Assembly (NCBI RefSeq): GCF_000241305.1
Contig: NZ_BAEH01000115.1
Coordinates: forward strand, 1-64,000
Length of the DNA stretch: 64,000 nucleotides
From: Gordonia effusa NBRC 100432
GTDB taxonomy: Bacteria; Actinomycetota; Actinomycetes; Mycobacteriales; Mycobacteriaceae
Direction of reading: 5' to 3'
A program made the position numbers and the translations under genes. Below the pieces are notes generated by a model. The model ran no database searches. It saw only the letters and a list, made by a program, of their open reading frames with translations, and was not told where the DNA came from. Each line of letters opens with the position of its first letter. Position 1 is the stretch's first letter. Positions 25,395 through 32,175 of the stretch are shown here, piece by piece.

Positions 25395-26729
25395 CTAGAC
25401 CCGCGCCAGCCCTAGATTCTCGCGAAGCGTGGTCCCCGGGTATTCCGTCCGGTACACACCCAACTCTTGGAGCAGAGGCACCACGTCATCGACGAATCGG
25501 TCCAAACCGCCCGGGGTGATATGCGGTACGAGGATGAAACCGTCTGCGACGTCGGCCTGAACAAAGTCGTTGATCGCGCCGGCGACTGTCGCGGGTGAAC
25601 CGATGAAGGACTGGCGTCCGGTCACCTCGACGATCAGTTCGCGCGTGGTGAGTTTGCGCGCCGACGCGAGTTCGCGCCATTCTCGAGCGACGTCGCGCGG
25701 GTCGCGGTGGATTCGTACGCTGGCTCGGCCCTTCGCGACGGTGTTCTCTCCGGGGATCGGATCTACTTGCGGTAGGGGGCCGTCGGGATCGTGGTCGGAT
25801 AGGTCCCGGTTCCACAATTGCTCGAGGAATTTGATCGCAGTTTGCCCGCTGACCTGCTGGAGCCGGACGTCGCGCGCGATCTCGGCAGCATCGGCATCGG
25901 TGTCGCCCAACACGAATGTGGCTGCGGGCAGTACCAGGAGATCGTCTCGACGTCGCCCGTAGGCCGGTAGACGCCGCTTAACGTCGGCATAGAATGCGCG
26001 GCCATCGGCATATTTGGCGTGCCGGGAGAAGATCGCATCTGCCGTGGCGGCGGCGAACTCTCGACCTTCGTCTGAATCGCCGGCCTGAAAAATCACCGGA
26101 CGCCCTTGCGGTGATCGGGGCACATTGAACTGACCACGAATATCGAATTGCGAGTCGCGGTGTTCGAAAGATCCGACGTCGGGCCGCGCTAAATACTGTC
26201 CTACCGCGACGTCGGCAAGGACATCGCCATCACGCCACGAATCCCACAATGTGGTTGCGGCATCGAGGAATTGCTTGGCTCGCGCGTACCGCTGATCCTG
26301 TGGGAGGTACCCTCCGCGGCGAAAGTTCTCCCCGGTGAACTCATCCCACGACGTCACGACATTCCAGGCCGACCGTCCGTCGGACAGGTGGTCCAGTGAC
26401 GCGAATTGCCTTGCCACTTCATAGGGTTCGTTAAAAGTCGAGTTGATGGTGCCGGTCAATCCGAGGTGTGTGGTTACCGCCGCGAGCGCCGAGAGCACGG
26501 TGAACGTGTCGGGTCGGCCGACGACGTCGAGATCGTAGATCAGCCCGTTCTGTTCCCTTAGCCGCAGTCCTTCGGCGAGGAAGAAGAAGTCGAATAGACC
26601 TCGTTCTGCCGTCTGGGCAAGGCGCACAAAGGAACTGAACTCGATATGACTACCGGCGGCGGGGTCACTCCACACCGTCGTATTGTTCACACCTGGGAAG
26701 TGGGCGGCTAAGTGAACTTGTTTGGTCAT
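25395..26729 (-). CDS. LLM flavin-dependent monooxygenase (NtaA/SnaA/DszA type)
   Basis: A 444-residue luciferase-like FMNH2-dependent monooxygenase. N-terminal LAAHFPGVNNTTVW, FDFFFLAEGLRL, TINSTFNEPYEVARQFASLDHLSDGRSAWNVV-type core and RPVIFQAGDSDEGREFAA are the group's signature blocks. Members oxidise aminopolycarboxylates, sulfones or related small compounds with reduced flavin from a separate reductase. The start overlaps the upstream LLM stop by 4 nt, so the two are an operon. No flavin reductase is adjacent. Substrate unknown; sulfur or xenobiotic use is a guess from the family. Confidence 0.85.
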   Translation of the reverse strand: MTKQVHLAAHFPGVNNTTVWSDPAAGSHIEFSSFVRLAQTAERGLFDFFFLAEGLRLREQNGLIYDLDVVGRPDTFTVLSALAAVTTHLGLTGTINSTFNEPYEVARQFASLDHLSDGRSAWNVVTSWDEFTGENFRRGGYLPQDQRYARAKQFLDAATTLWDSWRDGDVLADVAVGQYLARPDVGSFEHRDSQFDIRGQFNVPRSPQGRPVIFQAGDSDEGREFAAATADAIFSRHAKYADGRAFYADVKRRLPAYGRRRDDLLVLPAATFVLGDTDADAAEIARDVRLQQVSGQTAIKFLEQLWNRDLSDHDPDGPLPQVDPIPGENTVAKGRASVRIHRDPRDVAREWRELASARKLTTRELIVEVTGRQSFIGSPATVAGAINDFVQADVADGFILVPHITPGGLDRFVDDVVPLLQELGVYRTEYPGTTLRENLGLARV

Positions 26730-27913
26730 GCCAGCGTCAACTTCTGTCGAGCCGTGAAACGATTCTCCGGGCGTAACAATCCGAGCCGATCGCGGAGCGT
26801 CGAGTCATCGTACGATGTGCGAAATAGATTGTGGCGCTGCAGTTCTGGGACGAGTTGTGCCCCGATCCGAGGTAGGTCGAAAGCGTGGGTTGCCGGATGC
26901 AGGCGCACGCCACTTATCCCCGGGACCGCCGTCCACTCCGCGATCACTTCTGCGAGGTCATCAGCGGAGCCGGCGAAAAGTGGCAGCGCACTGGAATACT
27001 CAGCACCGTCGAGTTCGTCCAGTTGATGCTTTCGATGTATGGCATGGCTTGTCGACTCACCAAGCACAGCCGTGAGATCGACGAAGACATGCACCCGATC
27101 CTCTTCGGGGCGTCCGGCGGCATCGTGGAAATGCCGGATCGAGGCGATTGCCGTTGTGGCATCGGTAATTTCGTCGGGCGCGATGAATGCCACGTCCCCG
27201 ACTTCACCGGCAAGTCGCAGCGATGCCTGGTCGTAGGCCGCGATGGCCACTAGCGGTTGTCCTTGCGGCGGTCGGGGAGTGATGGAGGGACCGCGAATGG
27301 AGAAGTATTCGCCGGCGAAGTCGACATAGTGCAGCTTGTCCCGGTCGATGAACCGGCCAGTCGCCGTATCGCGTATCTCGGCACCGTCTTCCCACGAATC
27401 CCAGAGCAGCCGAAGAACATTCGCGTAGTCGGCAGCTTCGTCGGCAGCCGTATCCGGGGTAAGTGTTGTCACATCCCGTCTGCCGAATAGCGCCGCTTCC
27501 CCGACATCGGGTGACGTCGACAGCCCGATGCCCGCACGGCCGCCGCTCACATAGTCAAGTGTGGCAACAGCTTTCGACAGGTGGAATGGCTCGGTGTGTG
27601 GGACGTTCGCTGTCGGAATGAGTCCGACATTTTTGGTCAACGGCGCGACTCGGGCGGCGATCAGTAGTGCGTCGAGTCGTCCGCCGAGCCGGTCGGTGCG
27701 TATCGGCGTCGACGACGAATCTTGCAGCAGAAAGGAGTCGCCGAGAGTGACGAAGTCGAGAAATCCTGCCTCGGCTTGGCCGACGACGTCAGCCCAGTAC
27801 CGGGCGGTCAAGAGTTCATTCGCACGAGCGTCGTCGACGCGCCATGCCGCCGGATGCGCTCCCGCGCCATCGAGAGCGATTGCCAAGTGGACCTGGTCGG
27901 GTCGATCAGACAT
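26726..27913 (-). CDS. LLM class flavin-dependent oxidoreductase
   Basis: A 395-residue luciferase-like protein, first gene of a two-gene operon with the NtaA/DszA-type enzyme. Visible family blocks are FLDFVTLGDSFLL, FHLSKAVATLDYVSGGRAGIGLST and RPPQGQPLVAIAAYDQAS. It is shorter than the second enzyme, with a C-terminal YDDSTLRDRLGL that echoes the other gene's TTLRENLGL. The ATG at 27913 follows GGAGGAA. A perfect inverted repeat lies 35 nt upstream (27949-27962). No substrate is recognisable. Confidence 0.82.
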   Translation of the reverse strand: MSDRPDQVHLAIALDGAGAHPAAWRVDDARANELLTARYWADVVGQAEAGFLDFVTLGDSFLLQDSSSTPIRTDRLGGRLDALLIAARVAPLTKNVGLIPTANVPHTEPFHLSKAVATLDYVSGGRAGIGLSTSPDVGEAALFGRRDVTTLTPDTAADEAADYANVLRLLWDSWEDGAEIRDTATGRFIDRDKLHYVDFAGEYFSIRGPSITPRPPQGQPLVAIAAYDQASLRLAGEVGDVAFIAPDEITDATTAIASIRHFHDAAGRPEEDRVHVFVDLTAVLGESTSHAIHRKHQLDELDGAEYSSALPLFAGSADDLAEVIAEWTAVPGISGVRLHPATHAFDLPRIGAQLVPELQRHNLFRTSYDDSTLRDRLGLLRPENRFTARQKLTLA

Positions 27914-27948
27914 AGCTTCCTCCGCGCAGCAGCGACAAACTCGGTGAC

Positions 27949-27962
27949 TGTTCTTTTGAACA
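27949..27962. promoter_or_regulatory. Candidate operator upstream of the LLM operon
   Basis: TGTTC-TTTT-GAACA is a perfect inverted repeat 35 nt before the LLM start codon, a spacing that fits overlap with the promoter. No local regulator is adjacent, so the ligand is unknown. Confidence 0.4.
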
Positions 27963-28094
27963 ATGCCGCCGTCGTCGCCAATCCGCTTCGGGCACTTCCG
28001 ATCACGCTGACCGCAATCCTGGCGTCCGGTGGATCGTTGGCGCTAACTAGCAGGCGGTTATGTCTTGACGTCGGCGCGGCCGTGAGGAGGTTCG

Positions 28095-28277
28095 ATGTCC
28101 GAAGATTGGCCAGCACTGGTCTGGCTGGCACATAGGGCACGCAGCTTGGCAGAGGCGGTCGTGGGGCATCTGGATTTGTCTCCGCAGATGCTCGCAGTTG
28201 CCGCGGGGGCGCACCCGGAGGCACCTCGGCATTACGATACGGCGATCGACGCTGGCCCGCGCGCCAGCGGCATCTAA
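28095..28277 (+). CDS. Possible small protein, 60 residues
   Basis: An ATG frame with the strong ribosome site GAGGAGG 4 nt upstream, encoding MSEDWPALVW... with a Leu/Ala-rich middle and no signal peptide. Third-position GC is only moderately high. It sits alone between two minus-strand genes. The ribosome site is the only real support; it could equally be chance. Confidence 0.25.
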   Translation: MSEDWPALVWLAHRARSLAEAVVGHLDLSPQMLAVAAGAHPEAPRHYDTAIDAGPRASGI

Positions 28278-28290
28278 CAGAACCGGACAG

Positions 28291-28857
28291 CTAAGCCAGC
28301 GGTCCCGGGCCATTCGGGACATAAAACGGTTCGCCGGGCAGGGGCCGCGCTCCGATGGATTCGTCGATGGAGTCGGGTCCGAAGTGCTTGCGGTGCCAGT
28401 CATCGGACGCCTCGTCGAACTCAGCCACGGCGGTGACGAGGAACTCGCCAAGGTAATCGAAGAACCAACTTACGAATATCCCGTCACGTTCGCGATCGTA
28501 GCCGCGAGCCATGGCGGCGGCGACCAGCTCGTACCCGCTATTGGGATCGCAGTTGCCAAACGCTTCGACAAAATCGAGTCCGTCGGCTTCATTCCCATAC
28601 CAGAATGCCCGTCTATATTCGATGGTGCCCGGCGTAAGTGAATCCAGCCAGGCATCCGACTCCACCTCCGACATTCGAAATGCGGGATCAATTGTCGGCG
28701 TCGTCCGCCAGCGGAATGTCGGGTCGTTCTGCGTTAACAACCCCCACTCGCCTTTGCGCCAATCAGCCACATCGCTGTCGTATCGAGCGCGCGCGAGCGT
28801 CCAGCCATCCAGTGGTTGGCCGAAGTAGACCGGCGCTACAAGGCATTGTTCGCACAT
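28291..28857 (-). CDS. Hypothetical protein, unrecognised family
   Basis: I do not recognise this 188-residue soluble protein. It begins MCEQCLVAP, a CxxC pair right at the N-terminus. It is rich in Trp, Tyr, Asp and Glu (GWTLARARYDSD, WRKGEWGLL, EYRRAFWYGNE, FVSWFFDYLGEFLV). There is no signal peptide or membrane segment. It follows the SnoaL-like gene by 2 nt on the same strand, so the two are surely cotranscribed and may act on the same compound. A small metal- or thiol-binding site at the CxxC is possible but speculative. Confidence 0.7.
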   Translation of the reverse strand: MCEQCLVAPVYFGQPLDGWTLARARYDSDVADWRKGEWGLLTQNDPTFRWRTTPTIDPAFRMSEVESDAWLDSLTPGTIEYRRAFWYGNEADGLDFVEAFGNCDPNSGYELVAAAMARGYDRERDGIFVSWFFDYLGEFLVTAVAEFDEASDDWHRKHFGPDSIDESIGARPLPGEPFYVPNGPGPLA

Positions 28858-28859
28858 GG

Positions 28860-29276
28860 CTACAGCTGCGAGTGAAACTTACTGACCAGTGTCCGCGACG
28901 TGATCCGCCATCCGTCGACGGTGCGCACCCACTCGTCGTCGTAGTAGATGCCGAGCAGAAACGCCGATTTGTCCGGCGTTTGCATGGGATTGAGGCAGAG
29001 GGTGCGCGACGTCGCGGTTCCTCCGTTGAGGTGGATCTCGACGTTACCGAGGAAGTGGCAATACGCGCTAAAAGCGGGCAGAACCTCGCCCAGCCAGACG
29101 ATGCACTCATCGAGTGACCCGGTGATACCGCCGGTAGCTGAGTAGTCGATCGTGGCATCAGCGGTGAATACCGCGCGAAGGTCGTCGAATTGTCCGCTGT
29201 CGACCGCCGTCGAGTACGCGGTAAGGGTGTCCTGGATTTCTAGCCGGTCCGAGATATCCCGCAAAGAAAGTGTCAC
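28860..29276 (-). CDS. SnoaL-like/NTF2-fold polyketide-cyclase-type protein
   Basis: A 138-residue protein of the SnoaL_4 group: helix DRLEIQDTLTAYSTAVDSGQFDDL, then FTADATIDYS, a HFLGNVEIHLNGGTATSRT strand region and EWVRTVDGWRITSR at the end. This fold includes dehydratases, isomerases and hydroxylating-dioxygenase small subunits; catalytic residues vary and I cannot assign one. The start is a GTG at 29276. It leads a two-gene unit with the 188-residue orphan. The gap to the next gene is 148 nt and holds an inverted repeat at 29358-29381. Confidence 0.75.
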   Translation of the reverse strand: MTLSLRDISDRLEIQDTLTAYSTAVDSGQFDDLRAVFTADATIDYSATGGITGSLDECIVWLGEVLPAFSAYCHFLGNVEIHLNGGTATSRTLCLNPMQTPDKSAFLLGIYYDDEWVRTVDGWRITSRTLVSKFHSQL

Positions 29277-29357
29277 GTGTTGAGTCTGACATTGATGCGG
29301 CGACCCGTGGGAAAGCGGATCGGTCCTCTCACAGCAGATTCACAAGGCGATTGGCTC

Positions 29358-29383
29358 TATATGTCAGTTTAGGTGCATATACT
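29358..29383 (+). promoter_or_regulatory. -10 element and inverted repeat before the His-rich membrane protein gene
   Basis: TATATG-N12-CATATA (29358-29381) is a perfect inverted repeat whose right arm overlaps a TATACT -10-like box (29378-29383), 42 nt before the start codon. No good -35 box is visible. It may be an operator. Confidence 0.35.
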
Positions 29384-29424
29384 CGCGGCTACTTACGTGG
29401 TCACAACCAGGAAATGAGCGATTG

Positions 29425-29961
29425 ATGAGTGACGATAAGCCGAGCCAGCCTACGACGCCCGACGAGGGCGCAGATGTGTCGCCGGTAGATACGCCCGATC
29501 AGACCCCGACGAGGCCGATCACCGAGCCGGCAGTCGCCACCGAGCCTGCCGCCACAGCCACCACCGAGCCTGCCGCCACCACTGCGTCCAGCAGTATCGC
29601 GAAGACCTGGTCGACCACTCCCGCGCTGCGTGTCCTGGTCTACGTCGTCGGAATACTGTTCATCTTCGGCCTGGGGTTCGGCGCTGGCATCGCGACGGTC
29701 GGCAGCCTTGATCGGCATGACGGCCATCACCGTCACCACCATTTCAACCGCGGTGGCGACGACTTCGGCCCCGGTTTCGGCCGCAATCAGCAGGGACCGG
29801 GCGGATTCTCCGGCGGCCCGGGCAATTGGCAGCGCGGAGTCCCCGGTCAACGGCAAATGCCCGGTGGTCAACAGCAGGCCCCCGGCCAGCAGCAGGCTCC
29901 CGGACAACCGCAGACGACGGAGACAACTCTTCCGCCTACGCCCGCGGCCCCTACGTCGTAG
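29425..29961 (+). CDS. Single-pass membrane protein with His-rich and Gly/Pro/Gln-rich tail
   Basis: A 178-residue protein with a disordered Thr/Pro/Glu-rich N-terminus (1-65) and one membrane helix (about 68-92, LVYVVGILFIFGLGFGAGI). A His-rich segment HDGHHRHHHFNRGGDD follows, then a low-complexity tail of GPG, QQQAPGQ and PQTTETT. The His cluster could bind a metal, and the tail is likely flexible. No family is recognised; such proteins are common in mycolata and poorly conserved. The ATG at 29425 is chosen over the TTG before it. The TetR gene follows 42 nt later. Confidence 0.7.
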   Translation: MSDDKPSQPTTPDEGADVSPVDTPDQTPTRPITEPAVATEPAATATTEPAATTASSSIAKTWSTTPALRVLVYVVGILFIFGLGFGAGIATVGSLDRHDGHHRHHHFNRGGDDFGPGFGRNQQGPGGFSGGPGNWQRGVPGQRQMPGGQQQAPGQQQAPGQPQTTETTLPPTPAAPTS

Positions 29962-30003
29962 CGGCCTCCCAACGCGCACGTATCCGGCGGATAAACTCGC
30001 CGC

Positions 30004-30759
30004 ATGGCAGTTACTCGGCCGACAGATAAATCGGATAAAGCACGTAGTGCGCCGCGCTCGCGGATGACGGGTCCGCAGCGTCGTGCCCAGCTCATCGAAG
30101 TTGCCCGCGGACTGTTCGCCGAACGTGGATATGAGGGCACGTCGATAGAGGAAGTCGCGCAGCGCGCAGGCGTCTCGAAACCCATTGTGTACGAACACTT
30201 CGGCGGCAAAGAGGGCCTTTATGCCGTGATCGTCGACCGCGAGATGGAGACCTTGCTGTCGATGGTCACATCGTCGTTATCGGACAATCGATCTCGTTAC
30301 CGGGTCCAGCAGGTCGCGTTGGCGCTGCTGACTTATATGGAGGAGCGCACCGACGGCTTCCGCATCTTGGTGCGTGGCGACCGGACGTCGAATAGCGAAA
30401 CCGCCACATTCTCCAGCCTTCTCAACGACGCGATCAGCCAGGTGGAACATATCCTGGCTGGCGACTTCGAACGTCGTGGATTCGATCCGAACCTCGCGCC
30501 GCTCTACGCGCAGGCACTTGTCGGGATGGTCTCGGTAACCGCGCAATGGTGGCTCGATGTCCGCGAACCTCCCAAAGAAGTCGTCGCGGCGCATCTGGTC
30601 AACCTGTGCTGGAATGGCTTGACTCGACTAGAGCCCGAGCCGGTTCTCGTGAGTGCCGACTATCAGGAGACGATGCCGTCGACGGTGCATCCTCAACTGC
30701 GCCAACAGGTTTCGGGCGATGCCGCTCCGGACGACGATCTTTCCGACGATGCCCATTAG
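30004..30759 (+). CDS. TetR-family regulator (Rv1019-like)
   Basis: A 251-residue TetR protein. The HTH region (about 28-72) reads AERGYEGTSIEEVAQRAGVSKPIVYEHFGGKEGL, split here only by position, with an acidic C-terminal tail (DDDLSDDAH). Its place just before mfd matches Rv1019 of M. tuberculosis, so it re-enters the conserved block after the accessory region. It is convergent with the dioxygenase gene (9 nt). Targets are unknown; autoregulation is a family expectation only. Confidence 0.85.
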   Translation: MAVTRPTDKSDKARSAPRSRMTGPQRRAQLIEVARGLFAERGYEGTSIEEVAQRAGVSKPIVYEHFGGKEGLYAVIVDREMETLLSMVTSSLSDNRSRYRVQQVALALLTYMEERTDGFRILVRGDRTSNSETATFSSLLNDAISQVEHILAGDFERRGFDPNLAPLYAQALVGMVSVTAQWWLDVREPPKEVVAAHLVNLCWNGLTRLEPEPVLVSADYQETMPSTVHPQLRQQVSGDAAPDDDLSDDAH

Positions 30760-30768
30760 ACGGTTTCG

Positions 30769-31551
30769 CTAGTTCAACACCAGGCTGCGCTTCGCCAGTC
30801 CCATCCAGAATCCGTCGATCACCTGATCTGGCTTCTGCTCGGGATCGCCACTGGCGCCCAGTGTTACGAACAGCGGTGCGAAATGTTCGATCGTCGGATG
30901 CGCGTAGGGCATTCCGGGCGCGCGGTGACGGAAATCGATCAGTGCTTCCACGTCGCCCGCCGCGAAACGTTCCTGCGCCCACGCGTCGAATTCCATCGAC
31001 CAGGTTGGCGGCGTGGCGTCGGGGCGGGGGTCGGTCAGAAACTGCAGGCCGTGAGTGGTGAACCCGGAGCCGATAATCAGCACGCCCTCCGCGCGCAGCG
31101 GGGCGAGTCGTGCGCCCAGATCGAGGAGCCGCTGCGGATCCAGCGTTGGCAACGAGATCTGCAGGACGGGGATGTCGGCGTCGGGGTACATCACCGTCAG
31201 TGGCACGTAGGCGCCGTGATCGAGACGTCGGGTCTGATCACGGGCAACGGGCTCGCCGTCGGGCATTAATGCTTCGACGCGTGCGGCCAGATCGGTCGCG
31301 CCGGGGGACCAGTACGTCGTTCGGTAATACCGCTCCGGGAAGCCCCAAAAGTCATACGTCAGTTCGACGGTCGGATCAGTCGAGCCGATGGTGAGGGGCG
31401 CCTCCTCCCAGTGAGCGGAGACGACCAGGATCGCGGTCGGTCGAGTTAGATCATCCGACAGCGCTCGTAGCTGTGACACCCAGAGTTCACTGTCGACGAG
31501 TGGCGGCGCTCCATGTGAGAGAAAGAGAGCGGGAGGAGACTTGGTTGTCAT
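30769..31551 (-). CDS. Class III extradiol dioxygenase, DODA (YgiD) type
   Basis: A 260-residue LigB-fold protein of the 4,5-DOPA dioxygenase extradiol family. The metal-ligand signatures are present: FLSHGAPPLV (His), VVSAHWEE (His), LDHGAYVPL (His) and SGFTTHGLQF. It should cleave catecholic rings with Zn or Fe; plant DODA makes betalamic acid, but bacterial homologues' substrates are mostly unknown. The ATG at 31551 gives the natural start; a GTG at 31569 in frame is possible. An acetyltransferase gene lies 40 nt upstream on the same strand. Confidence 0.85.
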   Translation of the reverse strand: MTTKSPPALFLSHGAPPLVDSELWVSQLRALSDDLTRPTAILVVSAHWEEAPLTIGSTDPTVELTYDFWGFPERYYRTTYWSPGATDLAARVEALMPDGEPVARDQTRRLDHGAYVPLTVMYPDADIPVLQISLPTLDPQRLLDLGARLAPLRAEGVLIIGSGFTTHGLQFLTDPRPDATPPTWSMEFDAWAQERFAAGDVEALIDFRHRAPGMPYAHPTIEHFAPLFVTLGASGDPEQKPDQVIDGFWMGLAKRSLVLN

Positions 31552-31591
31552 GGATACCAAATGTAGCACGGGCTCTTAACGTCGCAGGTGA

Positions 31592-32113
31592 TCAGCCGAT
31601 TTCGCGTTGCATATAGACGACGTCGATCCAGCGATCGAATTTCCTGCCGACCTTCGTCAGTCGTCCCACCTCGTCGAAGCCGAATCGGCGGTGCAGCGCG
31701 ATGGATCCGTCGCCGCCCTCTGCCGCGATGACTGCCACGATTTGCGTCACATTGTCCGGATCGGCCTGCTCGACGACGGCGCTCAGTAATGCACTGCCGA
31801 GCCCACGTCCGCCAAATCCCTGGCGCACGTAGATCGTGTCTTCGGTGGTCTTGGCGTATGCGGCTTTGGACCGGAATTCTCCCAGATAGGCGAACCCGAC
31901 GACGCCAGCATCGGCGCTGTCGGCGACCAGGAATGGGCGCCCAGCATCGGCAATCGCTTCCAGTTTCGCCTGCCAATCGTCGAGTGTCGGGCTCTCGTAG
32001 TCGAAGGTCGCGACGGTGTTTTCAACGTAATGTCGATAGATTTCGCTGACGGCTGCCAAATCGTCGGCGATCGCCGGGCGGATCGCGACTGAGGCGGAAA
32101 TCGATGCGGTCAT
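31592..32113 (-). CDS. GNAT N-acetyltransferase (phosphinothricin acetyltransferase-like)
   Basis: A 173-residue GNAT enzyme. IRPAIADDLAAVSEIYRHYVENTVATFD at the start, then AYLGEFRSKAAY, the acetyl-CoA loop VRQGFGGRGLGSAL (about 98-110) and RRFGFDEVGRL are typical of PAT/YwnH-type enzymes that acetylate phosphinothricin or methionine sulfone/sulfoximine. Exact substrate is uncertain. It is probably cotranscribed with the DODA-type gene. Upstream, 62 nt separate it from mfd on the other strand. Confidence 0.85.
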   Translation of the reverse strand: MTASISASVAIRPAIADDLAAVSEIYRHYVENTVATFDYESPTLDDWQAKLEAIADAGRPFLVADSADAGVVGFAYLGEFRSKAAYAKTTEDTIYVRQGFGGRGLGSALLSAVVEQADPDNVTQIVAVIAAEGGDGSIALHRRFGFDEVGRLTKVGRKFDRWIDVVYMQREIG

Positions 32114-32175
32114 GGAGGTGACAGTAGAACACCGCCTCCGCTGGCGGCATCGATGGGTTCACGGCGAATAATTGG

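Larger units (their letters stand above)
27914..28290. other. 377-bp gap upstream of the LLM pair
   Basis: Between the LLM start and the 188-residue orphan gene I see only the inverted repeat at 27949-27962 and a possible 60-codon reading frame (28095-28277, plus strand) with GAGGAGG 4 nt before its ATG. The latter has no recognisable similarity and is listed separately with low confidence. Confidence 0.5.

Noticed and set aside
8008..30003. Integrated prophage or plasmid at tRNA-Gln
   Set aside because: No integrase, phage structural gene or duplicated tRNA end is visible in the interval.
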